DNA of 64,000 nucleotides from contig JAKSYS010000075.1 of assembly GCA_022925895.1 (NCBI GenBank), forward strand, positions 62,001 through 126,000. Reading direction: 5' to 3'. Source of the stretch: Fragilaria crotonensis. Lineage: Eukaryota; Bacillariophyta; Fragilariophyceae; Fragilariales; Fragilariaceae. A program made the translations under genes and the position numbers. Each line of letters begins with the position of its first letter. The first letter of the stretch is position 1. A model generated the notes under the pieces. It had not been told where the DNA came from and searched no databases. It saw only the letters and a list, made by a program, of their open reading frames with translations. Below are positions 23,182-35,204 of the stretch, one piece after another.

Positions 23182-23454
23182 TCTATCTACCGGTATATCT
23201 CATTCTTCCGTGTTTGGATCCGGATGAAGAATGAGGGAAAAAAAATGTTCTTCTTCTTCGTCTTCTTCTTCGCCTTCTTCTTCCGAACTAGGATCGATCT
23301 CATATGCTCAGCCATAAAGATCTCTTTCCTGTGTGTCTGTACTGATACACTGCTTGCGACTATTATTCACACAAATTCACACCATACACTCGGTGTACTA
23401 TAAATCAATCATCATCAACAAACAACAGGACTCGAGAGCCTCTGTCCTCAACAA
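23182..23454. promoter_or_regulatory. Promoter region of HTTM-like gene with TTC repeat
   Basis: 273 bp between the Copia LTR and the next start. Contains a TTCTTC polypyrimidine microsatellite (about 23250-23283). The Copia 3' LTR lies immediately upstream and could influence transcription; this is inference. Confidence 0.4.
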
Positions 23455-25524
23455 ATGGTGACCAACCATGGTTCTACTACCGGCAGTAGTCCCAACCAGT
23501 CGATCAGTCCAAACGTACCATCAATTAACACAACAACAACAAAATCAACAACATCATGTTGTCGTTGTGGTTGTTGTGATCCTCGTGTTTACGCATACGG
23601 TGTTTTGACAACCATCTTTCAAGCATGGGCCTTCATGGCGTCATTCGACAGCAGCAACAACGTCACTCTCCTTGTCATGACACAAATGTTTCTCCAAATT
23701 GTACTGCCACGTCTTGCGATACTATTTGCATGGCAACCAACAACAGAATCGAATGGTGTCTGTCTACCACGACGAATTGGTATTGCTACATTTTTGCTCC
23801 ATCGTGTTTATGAAACAGCCTGTCGATCTCCCTCGATTTGGGATAGTGATAGTTGGACGGCACAAGCCGATTGTGTCATGGCATTTTGGTTGCTCTTCAT
23901 GCTGGGGAAGACTCATGACGATGATGCCAACGACAACAATACTACGAATGACAATCATCATGACACAAACGGCTGCAGTGCACAACAACATTCAACACAT
24001 GTCGTGTCGAACACATTGAAAGAAATGTTTTCATCCTATTACTTTGCAGCTGGATTTTGGAAACTCAATACTCATTTTGTCGATCCCAATGCCTCGTGTG
24101 CGACCATCTTTTTTGTTCAGATTGTGGCCAATTACATTGTGACACCATTGTCATGGTGGTCGTCATCATCTACATTCATGTCACTCGAGACTGCAACAAC
24201 CATTGCTTCAATTGCCAAACACATTGCTCCTACAGCAACTCTGATTGTGGAATTGACACAGGGTCTTCTCATGGTCATGGGTGTCGTATTGGGCAATCGT
24301 ACCTGTGAACGAATGGGTGTTGCCATGGCACTTGTATTTCATTTTGCAGTTTGTATGACACCCCGTCCCAATGATATATCTGGATTTGCACTCCAATGTA
24401 CAGCAGGTCTTGTTTGGTTCGCATCATCACGGGGTGTCATGGTAACTGCCGAACAGTTGCGTTTACTATTTGTTGGCAGTGGTGGTGGTTTGCCAGAACA
24501 ACAACGTTGGTGGTGGGTATCACCGTTTGCCACGGTGATGTCGGTTGTGGTACTCCTAGTATCCATTGGAATGTCGTACCCGTCAACTCCCAACAATTGG
24601 GCATTCTTTCTGTATGCCATGGCTGGTGGGTTTGTTTTACTCTCGGTATACAATGAAGACACGTCGTCGTCTTTTACAAAAGTCACAACAAGCAACATCA
24701 AAAGACCTTTATGGTCACGAATCGCGGTTGGAATTTCCATCTTTTATAGCTTTGGTGGTCTCATGACTGGATTGCAGGAAGAAGCAACCCCCAACATGTT
24801 TGCCAATCTCAAGGTTCATGGTGGATCGAATCACTTTTTTCTTCCCACTGGACTATTGTTTCATTATTATGGAAATGATGATTCCAATCCTTCCGATCAC
24901 TTGGTCTTTGGTGGTGGTGTGGTTCGAGTGGAACATGGAACGACAAGTCCATGGTTGCGAAATATGTATCCGGCCGATATGACGGCAATTCTACAACCAC
25001 AGGGATTGGTGACACGACTGTTGGAACGAATTGGCAATCCAGCACCATCCTTTTTCAATCCTGGTGCCAATCGTATCTTGGGTGGGATTGCACCCATTAA
25101 AACAGAGTCGGAACCGTGGTATCGATATACTGTGCCGGCGTTGGAATTGAAACGTTTGTTGAGGGAAGCCAAACGTTACGATCGTGACTTTGAATTGACG
25201 TATTCTCAATTGCCCGGAACTCGAGGTGATGAAGTATGGAGAGCGACGGCTGTCAAACGATTCTTTGAGGTTGTAGTGCGGGATGGACAGGTGACGAAAT
25301 GTACAGTGACAAATGTTGTTCACAGTACTACTACTCTCAACACCGGCAGCAACAACCACAATCAAACTACAGATCCGGTACCTTGCGCACCGACGGATCT
25401 ACCGATGTTGCCTGACAATGCAGTTCCGTATTTGATACAAAAGCTGTCCATGCATCATGCCTATCCCATTGTGACGGACGACATTACCAAGCTCCCACCT
25501 TCCATTGTTTGTTTTGGACCGTGA
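23455..25524 (+). CDS. Multi-pass membrane protein, HTTM-like
   Basis: 689 residues, intronless. A Ser/Thr/Asn-rich start with CCRCGCCD is followed by about ten hydrophobic segments. Two motifs recall the HTTM family (the membrane domain of vitamin-K-dependent carboxylase and relatives): SSYYFAAGFWKLNTHFVD and ANLKVHGGSNHFFLPTG. The luminal-like C-terminal 200 residues are soluble, with Tyr/Arg-rich segments and a low-complexity Asn/Thr linker. A His/Asp/Asn-rich insertion (about 160-185) is also low complexity. Whether it has carboxylase activity cannot be told; HTTM homologues are often of unknown function. Conserved membrane location inferred. Confidence 0.72.
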   Translation: MVTNHGSTTGSSPNQSISPNVPSINTTTTKSTTSCCRCGCCDPRVYAYGVLTTIFQAWAFMASFDSSNNVTLLVMTQMFLQIVLPRLAILFAWQPTTESNGVCLPRRIGIATFLLHRVYETACRSPSIWDSDSWTAQADCVMAFWLLFMLGKTHDDDANDNNTTNDNHHDTNGCSAQQHSTHVVSNTLKEMFSSYYFAAGFWKLNTHFVDPNASCATIFFVQIVANYIVTPLSWWSSSSTFMSLETATTIASIAKHIAPTATLIVELTQGLLMVMGVVLGNRTCERMGVAMALVFHFAVCMTPRPNDISGFALQCTAGLVWFASSRGVMVTAEQLRLLFVGSGGGLPEQQRWWWVSPFATVMSVVVLLVSIGMSYPSTPNNWAFFLYAMAGGFVLLSVYNEDTSSSFTKVTTSNIKRPLWSRIAVGISIFYSFGGLMTGLQEEATPNMFANLKVHGGSNHFFLPTGLLFHYYGNDDSNPSDHLVFGGGVVRVEHGTTSPWLRNMYPADMTAILQPQGLVTRLLERIGNPAPSFFNPGANRILGGIAPIKTESEPWYRYTVPALELKRLLREAKRYDRDFELTYSQLPGTRGDEVWRATAVKRFFEVVVRDGQVTKCTVTNVVHSTTTLNTGSNNHNQTTDPVPCAPTDLPMLPDNAVPYLIQKLSMHHAYPIVTDDITKLPPSIVCFGP

Positions 25525-26468
25525 TTATTACAGTGCGTGACCATCCGATGAATGAGAATGACATGAATTTAATTGTAGTAGACGAAGCATGTACTGGAGT
25601 ACAGGATACTGTATCACTGTAGCATGCGATTTACGCTTTCGTTAGGGTTTCAGAACTTGGCAGGAGTCAAGAGCCGTTGAATTCTCAATCGTTGTTTTAT
25701 GTATATTATTCGCATTTCTATAAATTGGGAATGGCCAGCTTGCTTCTAATTATTCAAGAGTGTATACGTTGATATTGTAAACTTTGGGGACTAAAGCACC
25801 CCTGTTTCACGGTCGTGCCTATCTGGTGTCTGTTCAGATTGATCCATGAGACTGAAATTTACTGGTTACTGGTATTTTCATACCAGCTACCTGGTAACAA
25901 TACCTGTTCTGCACAATGCGCACATGACTGAGAATTCTCGGTGCCTGGAATGACGTAATGACTGTGAGCGCACAACGACCGGCGTCCGAGTGGAAAACAC
26001 TCCGATATATGTTCGTACACACGCAACCGTACGTCGTCTTCCTCTGTGCTTGCGCCAACGTCCGATAATTTTGCGGGGTGTGTGCCGTCATTTGTAGTGA
26101 GAGAGTGGAGCGCGGAGTCATTGTACGACGAGAGAGAGAGTGGTGTTGCGAGTACTGCAAGGACTGCCAAGGAAGCAACGATACAAGCATCTTGTGGTGG
26201 TGGACTATTGTCAGTGGCTGCAACGATCATCAAGTCTTATACTTCTTTTATATTGCGCACGAGTTTCAAGAGTGCACCTTTAACGACGGCTCCTCTCTCC
26301 TCCGACAGTCGAGTTTGTCGTACAGAAAGGTCTTCTCCATCCCTCTTACTTGAGCAAGACCTTGTGAGATTGATTACACTCGACAGAGCTACAGAGTAGC
26401 TGGAGTCGAACAAGCACACACAAACGCACACACAAATCACAATCTACAATCCGATCACACAAACTACG
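25525..26468. other. Intergenic, 0.94 kb
   Basis: No supported gene. Frames at 25859-26233 (-) and 26046-26399 (+) overlap and have no domain. The last 70 bp are A/C-rich (CACACAAACGCACACACAAA), the likely 5' UTR of the kinesin gene. Confidence 0.45.
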
Positions 26469-29400
26469 ATGGGTAGCAGCATTCAAGAACGTGAAGCCGA
26501 ATTGGCAGCCTTGCAATCAGCATTCGATGAGTACATTACATCATCAAGAGAGTTGGAAGAAGAACTCGATGCTGAATTGGCGAAAATGCGTAAGTGGACC
26601 TTGCGCAACATGTTATATTGGGTCCAACGTTCGATAATGGCACCTTGCGTCACTCGGAGTATACTACAATGCAACTACTGATCCATTCACTCACACTCAC
26701 ACACTACTCTTCATTTGAACCAACTCGACACTTGCACACAAAACAAACAAACAAATACACAGAATCCAAATTGGCCGAATCCAGTGCTGCCAATGCTGCT
26801 CTATCGTCACAATTGGAAAGTATGGCACCACAATTGACACAATTGGAATCGGCCTTGACCCATACCAAGCTTCAATTGGAAACATCACAATCGCAGCTCC
26901 GTCATGCCGAAAACAAGGCTGAAGAATGTGAATCACGTCTCCGAGAAGTCGAGGCATCTCTCGCGACCATGAGAGATGATGCGGATGCGGCACATGAAGA
27001 ATTGGCATTCAAGGAATCGGAATTGGAAGAAGCATTGTTGGAATTGGAAGTGGAACGGGAACGATTTCGTGTGGAATTGCAAGATTTGCAAGTTGATTTG
27101 CAATTGCGAGGAACAACAGCAGGTGCATCAGGAGGAGCAGGAGCGACAGAACAACCATCCAATGGATTTGGCACGACGCACGACGACGATGATGCGTTCC
27201 TGCCTGCTGACAAGGAAGATGAGGATACAGATTATGTCAAACGACTTGAAGATGAACTTGAACTTGTTACGGAACAATTGATTGATACGGAACAGCGTCT
27301 ACTACCGCCGAAGATTTGATTGTGGTTCTCAAACAGGCATCTGTCGAACATGATTCCAAACAAGTCGTTGCCGTACAACAAGCTGAAGAACTTGAAAGGA
27401 TACGTGAAGATCACGATGCCACCTTGCTTGTCTTTCAAAAGACCAAGGATGAATTGGAACTGTTACAGGAGAGTTGCAACTTACGCAGGAAGAACTCAAG
27501 GCAGCAGAAGAAGATTTGGCAATTCAAAAGAAACAAATGGATACCATGGTCAAAAAGTCAAAACTGGATGAAATGCAACATCTTCTCGAAGAATCACAAG
27601 GCGAAGCGAGGACAAGTGCCAATGCTTTGCGAGAAATGGAGCAGGCTCTCACTAGGACAATTACAGACTCGGAGCAACAGGCGAGACAAGTCGAGTCGTT
27701 GGAGAAGGCACTCGAGAACAGCAATAAGGACGTACAATCCTTGCAGACAGACCTGGAACGACTCGAAGAGAAGTTTGATGCAGCTACCAAGGAAGCAGAG
27801 AAATCAGGTCGCGATGCTGGACGGGAAGAAGGTGCAGAAGCGGCGAAGAAGGAACTGGCACAGAGAATTGAAGACCTCGAAAAGGAGATCGCGCAATTGC
27901 GACAGAGCAATGCATCCCTGCAACAAAAGCTGGACGAGGCTGAAGTTACGGTTGCCAAGATGGCATCGGCTCAGGCGGCAGGTTTGTCGGAGCAGGCGGC
28001 TGCAGGCGATGTTGCACAGAATGAAACGATTCAAAAGATTCAAGATCAATTGACGCGAGCTCGAGATGCAGAGCGCAAAAAGTCAGAAGAAGTGCAAGAG
28101 CTGCAACTGATTGTTCAGAATCGTGTTGCCAAGGCCGAAGAAGATGTGGCGCGGTTGGAGAAGGAACTGTCCGTCACCAAGGGCAAGCTGTACGAGGCGG
28201 AGGCGCATTTGATTGTTTCGTCCAAGAAACAGAGTAAAGCGCAGCCGTCGCTGCCGCTGCTGTCGCAGCTGCTGCGTCCAAAGAAGGAGATGCCTTGCAG
28301 ACCAGTCGTTCGCTCGACGTTGACGATAAACGTGCTCGTTCTACCTCACCGGATGCGCCTCATCGCTTGAAGGCTCTGATCGCAGAAGAGCATGCCAAGG
28401 TTGCCGCCCTCCAGAAGGAGCTGGATGAAATGAAAGACCAAGCGAGGATGGAGGAGAAGCACAAGAAACACTTGGAGGACGAACTCAAGACGCTTCAGAA
28501 GCAACTCTTTTCGGGCGGTACTCCCGTCGTTCAGCAAATGTCTCGCCTCTCGCAACTCGGCAATGCTGCCCATGGTAATGCATTTGGCGACGAAGAACTT
28601 TCTCAAGTCGAAGAAATCATCAAGTCAAACAAGCTGGATGACATTGTTACAGCATTGCGTGCCCTCGAAAGCAAGTCGAACATGCAGCGTGAGTACAACG
28701 CACAGTTGTTGAGCAAGATATTGAGTCTGCAGGGCAACATTCAAGTTTGTTGTCGCATACGTCCGCTTCGACTCAACGAGATCGAATCTGGGGCCAAGAA
28801 TAATGTCGAAGCGTTCTCAGAAACGGAGTTGGGCTGCTTCGACAATCGCCAATCCAAATGGAAGCCCTTTGCCTTCGACAAGGTGTGGGGTCCAGATCAG
28901 ACGCAACGCAACATTTTCCGAGATGTGGAACCGTTGGCGCTCTCGGTTGTGGACGGCTTCAATGCTTGTATTTTTGCGTACGGTCAAACGGGATCAGGAA
29001 AAACTTACACGATGGAGGGAACGGCCGAAAACAATGAATATGGTATTTCCTACCGAACTATTCAAAAGATCTTCAATTTGCTCAATTTGAGAGCCCAACA
29101 ACAAAAGGCGGCGTCGAATCTTTCGGGCGAATCGAAGGCGTTTACCTTCAAGTTGCGACTGGGCATGTTGGAGATTTACAACGATGAGATTTATGATCTT
29201 CTGGCGGCTCATTCTACCGCCGGTTCTTCCAAGGCGGATCAAAAACGAGAGGCCAAAAAGGCGGGTGTTAAGGCGACTCTTGATATTAGGCGCAGTGCCG
29301 ACGGACGGATTGAAGTACCAGGCTTGTTGAAGGAACCTGTGAACTCTATCGACGATGTCATGTCACTCCTCAGTCGGGGTAATGCTAGCCGTGCGACGGC

Positions 29401-30682
29401 TGCAACAAACCTGAACGAACACTCCAGTCGATCTCACATGGTACTCTTGGTCGATGTGGAATCTGGGTTGGAGGGAGAACCTTCTAACAACGGAATCTTG
29501 TATCTGGTCGATTTGGCTGGATCAGAACGTGTTCGCAACAGTCAGGTCGAGGGCGAGCAACTCAAGGAGGCAACACACATTAACAAGAGTCTTTCTGCTC
29601 TCGGTAATGTGATGGAGGCACTCGACCGAAAGGCTTCTCATATCCCATACCGTGATTCGAAGTTGACCTACCTTCTTCAGGATGCTGTTGGCGGTAACTC
29701 ACGTACCATGATGGTGGTTGCGGTTTGCCCTACCGATGTGTCCCACGACGAGTCCGTTCACGCACTTCAGTTTGCGACACGCGTCCGACGTATTCAAATC
29801 GGCGCAGCACAGCGCAATGTCACATCCAAGAACTTGGAAGAGACTGTCAAGGCCTTGGCAGCTGAACTGAAGGCCTTGTCCAAAGCCAAGGAGAACTCCG
29901 AGTCTCAGCTGAACAATTTGAAGAAGGACAATGCTCGCATCCAAGAGCGTCTACAAGCGATTTCGGCACAACGTAGCAAAGCTTCTGCGGAAAGCTCGAC
30001 GGTTGAATTACTCCGCAAAAACAACACGGACACGAACGCAAGGTTGGCAAAGGAGAAGGAATTGCGAGAGAAGGTGGCGGATGAACTGGAGAAGAGCAAG
30101 GCTGAGCTTCGAAAGAAGCAAGTGGAATTCTCAAAACTTGCTCGTGAGAAAGAGGCACTGGCACGCAAACTGGAAGAGCATGAAATCACTCTCGAAAAGG
30201 CTGTCAAGGAAGCCCGAACTGCCAAGGATGCGTCATCGGCGGCCAATCTGCGCGCTCGAAAGGCGCAGATTATTGGCTCTCGTCATTCCACCCCAAGGAC
30301 CCCGATGACGCCCGTTCCAACAAGCAGCACTCCTGTCAAGGCATCGGCAGCAGACAGCGTCACGAGCCGAGCGGCGACGGCAAAGACAACGAATGCTGCG
30401 GTCGATTTGGGTCGCATCCGAAAAGAAGTGATGGAACTGTTGGAAAAGTATGACAAGGATAAACTTGATCGCATTGATATCATAATGGAGAAATTCAAGG
30501 GAAAGGAAGAATTGCTGGTGGACAAGATGAAACAACGGTACGAATCAGGAGCAGCAGCTGCAGGTGGTATGGCCAACTTGAATTTACAACGTCGATCCGA
30601 AATGGCATTGCAACGGCATAAGGATCGTATGCAAAAGAAACTGGAGCAGCAGCAACAGCAGAAAGAAGCTCTAGGGAATTAG
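26469..30682 (+). CDS. Kinesin-14 type microtubule motor
   Basis: Exon 1 is 26469-26589, the intron 26590-26762 (173 bp, GTAAGT...ACACAG), then a long second exon. The N-terminal stalk of several hundred residues is coiled coil. The motor follows at about 28740-29810, immediately after a neck LSKILSLQGNIQVCCRIRP that is typical of kinesin-14. The P-loop GQTGSGKT, switch I NEHSSRSH and switch II DLAGSE are intact. A second coiled coil and Ser/Thr-Pro-rich linker lead to a Gln-rich tail, so the motor is internal to C-terminal. Minus-end-directed movement in spindle or transport is inferred from the family. In the stalk the reading frame changes near 27300, 27470 and 28240 without plausible introns. 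The motor itself is uninterrupted for 795 codons (28295-30682). These look like single-base errors, though real damage is possible. Confidence 0.88.
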
Positions 30683-30758
30683 GTTGCTGCGACCGGGGAA
30701 TAGAAGGGATGCTTAGTCATATTACTCCAGTACTGTAACACTCAACATGAAATCAATT

Positions 30759-32751
30759 CTAGGCAACACAAGATGCCTTGCAAAGCGGCGACACTGGGGT
30801 GTTTTCATAATTAGGAGCCTCCGTTGAAGGGCAGCCACTATTCACGAACATATAATAATGCCTTGTGTTTCGTGCTTTCATGATTTCACCCCAAGCACAA
30901 AGATTCTGATTGAACGTCGCGGCATTAGCAAACATACCGGTCATATCAGCAACGTTTTTCGTGTTCCAGTTGCCTAGGGGTTGATTGAAGGCATGCGTGC
31001 CTTCGAACATGTTGTCCATGTAGACGACATTTTGTACGTTCCACTGGCCAAGCGTTTGATTGAACGCAACCGCGCCTTCGAACATACTGGTCATGTGAAC
31101 GACATTTTCCGTGTTCCACTTGCCAATGGGTTGATTGAAAACAGGGGCTTGCCAGAACATGTAGTTCATAGCAACGACGCTTGTTGTGTTCCACTTGCCA
31201 ATGGGTTGATTGAACGCACGGGCTCCCCAGAACATCTAGGCCATATTTCGGACGTTTCGCGTGTTCCACTTGCCAATGTGTTGATTGAACGCATAAGTCC
31301 ATGCGAACATGAAGCCCATAGAAGAGACACTTGTCGTGTCCCATTTCTCAATGGTTTGATTAAAAGCATAGGCGTCTTCGAACATACTGGTCATGTCCGT
31401 AACCCTTCTTGTGTTCCACTTTCCGATGGGTTGATTGAAGTAATGCGCGCCTTGAAACATGGCTCTCATATTAATGACGCGTTTCGTGTTCCATTTCCCA
31501 ATGGGTTGGTTGAATGCGTAGGCGCCTCTGAACATGCTGGTCATATAAACGACGTTTTCCATGTTCCATTTGCCAATGGGTTGATTGAATGAATTGGTGG
31601 GGCAAACACACCACTCATATCAATGACACCTTTCGTGTTCCATTTCTCAATGGGTTGATTGAAAGCATAGGCGCCACTAAACATTCCGGTCATATGAGCG
31701 ACATTCTCCATGTTCCAATTGCCAATGCGTTGATTGAACGCGTGGGTGTTTGCAAACATAAAGCTCATTTTACGTACGCTTGCCGTGTTCCATTTTCCAA
31801 TGGTTGATTGAAAGATTGGGCACCATAAAACATACCGGAAATGTCGGTAACTCTCATCGTGATCCACTCGTCAATGGGTTGATTGAACGCATTGATGCCT
31901 GGCGGCCTCCACCTCACATCATTGGCGCTTTTCTTGTTCCTCTCGTCAATTGCTTGACTGAACCCGTCGGTGTATGCGAACATGTAGCTCATATCAATGA
32001 CCCTTGATGTGTTCCACTCACCAATGGGTTGATTGAAATCATATGTATTTACAAACATATGGCTCATGTTCGTAACGCTCGAAGTGTTCCACTCGCCAAT
32101 GGGTTGATTGAAATCATTGACGTTTTCAAACATATGGCTAAGATCAGTGACACTGTTCGTGTTCCACTCGCCAATGGGTTTATTAAAATCAAAGGCATTT
32201 TCAAACATATGGCTAAGATCAGTGACCTTGCTCGTGTTCCATTTGCCAATGGGTTGATTGAAATATTCGGCGCCATAAAACATGTAGCTCATATTAGTGA
32301 CGCTTTCCGTGTTCCACTCGCCAATCGGTTGATTGAAATAGGAAAGACCCCAAAACATACCGGACATATCCTCAACGCTTGTCGTGTTCCAAGTGCCAAT
32401 GGGTTGCCTGAAATAGGAGGCATCCTTGAACATTCCCTTCATGCTTGTGATATGAGACACATCCCAGCAACTAATGTCGTCGTTGAAATACCGCAGACCT
32501 TTGAAAAGAAAGGAAAAGTCTTTCACATTTTCGGAGAAGCACCACGTTTCTATCTGATCGTCGTCGAAGCTAGCCAATGCATTGCGTACTTCAGCGTCGC
32601 TGTCGAAAACCCTGGAGCAGTCGTCACCACATGCTGTCTTGGAAGGTAGGTAGATTGCCATCGACTGGTCAATCGTAACGACGGTTGATAACAACAATTG
32701 ATCACTCCGCATCCGACCGGAGAGCAAATGACAAACCCCACCTAGCAACAT
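30759..32751 (-). pseudogene. DUF285/BspA-like repeat protein gene, interrupted
   Basis: About 22 tandem units of 25 residues with consensus FNQPIGxWNTxxVTxMSxMF, the DUF285 (BspA-like leucine-rich) repeat found in bacterial surface proteins and greatly expanded in diatoms. The first 328 residues are intact (31765-32751), starting with a hydrophobic stretch and a Cys-bearing cap (ACGDDC, then WCFSENVKDFSFLF). Downstream the repeats continue to 30759 across frame changes near 31800 and 31600 and an in-frame TAG at about 31236. The interruptions, plus one decayed unit (FSQAIDERNKKSANDV), suggest a pseudogene or several consensus errors. Secretion and ligand binding are family-based inferences. 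It lies tail to tail with the kinesin gene, about 80 bp away. Confidence 0.82.
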
Positions 32752-33298
32752 GTCGAAACATCACAAGGTCCGGTTATTGAGAAAAGTGTGGCATCGCCAT
32801 TATAACTTCTGTAACGTTGACTGCCTACCAGATGAGCAACCAAGACAACCTAGCCATTGAGCAGCCTTACGAAGGTGGAAGAAACATGAACCAGTGAGCC
32901 TACTTGTGACAGAATCTCGCCATCAATATCATCTGAGAAAGGGAGATGGCTTGTTTGCTTCGACAATTTCCTATCCTTACCAAAGATTTGATTGCAGCAT
33001 AAAAAAGGTCCGAGATGTATGCGTGTCCGCGTCACACTCGTTGCGAAAACACAGAATGGGCAGCCATGGAGGAGAAAGAATGAATTGCATGAATCACTAG
33101 CTATCAAACGTAACATGGCAGTTACATCCTTCACGCAAAACCGACAACTCTAGCTTGCGGCAATGGAATTGTTGGAATCGAAACATGACCTAGCATACAT
33201 GTTACAATCTTTATTTATCAGGCAGAGAAGAGGGATCGCATTATATTTAAAGGGTGATCTCATTTCTGTCGAGATTTGAGAATATGATAAAGAGCAAC
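32752..33298. other. Intergenic upstream of DUF285 gene
   Basis: About 550 bp. No gene recognised. Contains the presumed promoter of the minus-strand repeat gene and the 3' flank of the small gene to the right. Confidence 0.4.
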
Positions 33299-33901
33299 TT
33301 ATTGGGAACGGTAGGATGCACGGAAGTACCGCCGGTAGGCCTTGAAGCTCTCTTCGGTAATCTTGACACAACACGGCAAGTTCTCAACTACGATTGCATA
33401 CTTTGTACAATCATCCAGTATAAAGCCATTAGGGACCTTGTGCACAATGACAGTATCATTCTTGGAGTCCCTCGAAATGGATTCACGTCGTCGTTGAAGG
33501 AAATCTTTAGCTTCCAATACGAGCACCAGAGTCACAGGCGAGGATATAGACACAAGTGAATTCATGGCGGCAGACGTACACGGACGCTTTCACATCATTG
33601 AACCTGAACGAATCCCTTGGAACGCGTACGTTGTTGATGATGAATTTCGACACCGCGTCTTCGTAGTGATGCGACCACGCGCCAATCTCGTTTGATCTGT
33701 AGTCGTCCCCTGCCTCGTCCGCTTGTTTGGCTTTGTCTGTAGCCTATTTTGATCCGTATTAAAAGGTGGAGTCAGCGTCTGGATAATTGTGTTTCATCAT
33801 CGCGTGCACATTGTTTCTCTCACCGTTCGGACGGCAAGCAACTGTTCAAGCGGCAGCATTTGACCTTTTGGAGATTGAGCAGCCTTTTCCGCGGCAAGCA
33901 T
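33299..33901 (-). CDS. Small two-exon gene of unknown function
   Basis: Exon 1 is 33824-33901 (MLAAEKAAQSPKGQMLPLEQ...) and the intron 33744-33823 (80 bp, GTGAGA...AAATAG, phase 0). Exon 2 starts at 33743 and reads ATDKAKQADEAGDDYRSNEI, then KFIINNVRVPRDSFRFNDVKASVYVC. That frame ends at 33507, giving 104 residues. A different frame (33299-33565) continues with protein-like sequence (NDTVIVHKVPNGFILDD, then CCVKITEESFKAYRRYF). The real product may therefore extend to 33299 through a one-base discontinuity near 33560. I recognise no family. The good splice sites and amino-acid composition are the evidence for a gene. Confidence 0.5.
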
Positions 33902-35204
33902 TTGGCAACCGCCAGTTCGTAGGTAATTGAGGGTGAATTTGTGATTATACGGTTCGGAGTACAAGCATGCAGTATCGTGAGAACCAATGGTGGGACAGTT
34001 ATAGTGCCCCGTATGTACCTGGTACCTTTAATCAACAATTGCACAGCACATGTTGCGTTTTTATATACGCCGTATATATGGTGTCACAGGTATTCGCACG
34101 AACATACCACTACATTCAGCACGTAGTATACAAGACATTTTCAGCGCATACAGTTTTTTCATGCACATATGATACACATGATCATTCGGGCACAGGCTCC
34201 GCCGGACGGTGCAACTGTCATCCAGTACAGTAGAATTCTTTTCGATACGGCGTATCGTACTGTATTAGGAACGTATCATACATCATACTCGATACTCGAA
34301 GTATGATATATCGCCTGAGACATGTACTCCGAGTACTCTGCTATAAGAACTTGTGGGCTAACACTCTTGTTTCTCCATTGCGTGTTGTTAAATAGTTGTT
34401 GATAATAAAACAATGCAGACAACCCGTCTCGGTTTACTTTGTTTGTGTACACATCCCCAAGACCTGAAATATAATATGACGACTGATGTGCACGAGGAAA
34501 CTTTGATTGTTATGTTTGCCGGAAGGACCCACTTCATAACTGTCATGGTCGGTCCATCTTATTTCAATGAGTGTCTCTTTTGTTGAAGGTCGCGTGGAGG
34601 GCGTATTAGGTCCAACGCCTTCACCATGAAAGGCGAGCATGGTCAACAGGAGCAGTTGATTCCAATTAGTATACGCATGTCGTGTACTGTGGTGTACTCG
34701 GTACTCGAAGTCTCTGTACTATGTGGTAGCAGTACACAGTACTCAGTAGTAGCAGTACACAGTACTCAGTACTCAGTATCGGATAGGAAAATCTACCTCT
34801 CTAGCACGTGCATCTGCATATGACCGTACGACCTTACCACCCTACGACCGTAGATCAGCTTTCCCGTCCTCCAGTACTCGTACTCCATTACGCGCCTGTT
34901 GGCACATACGAGTACACACATACTCTACTCTATGTTGCGTTTGCACGATCCATTATGAATATCCAGGATGAAGAATATAAACCGTTATATTACAGGGAAA
35001 CTGTACTGTACCTGCTAGTAGTCCAACAACCCCAAGAAGTACCAGAACACGGCAGACACACGTGTTCCGACGATGATTCGTAACGACGCTCATTTCCACA
35101 ACTGCCCCAGGAACACCATCACAAATAATCAGGCCATCAGCAAGAAACAAAGCCGACAACTCAAAAGATTGGTGTGGAAGGTGGAAGGCGACTATTGATA
35201 GTAA
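33902..35204. other. Intergenic, 1.3 kb, GTAC-rich
   Basis: No gene supported. Many GTAC words and short palindromes, notably AGTACACAGTACTCAGTA units repeated at about 34720-34785. Also TATACGCCGTATATA near 34060. Confidence 0.45.

Noticed and set aside
25859-26399. Overlapping ORFs on both strands upstream of the kinesin
   Set aside because: No domain, no splice support and mutual overlap; composition does not favour either strand.
30981-32649. Plus-strand ORFs with FRVPLANGLIE-type repeats
   Set aside because: Antisense reading of the DUF285 array; the minus strand matches the DUF285 consensus exactly.
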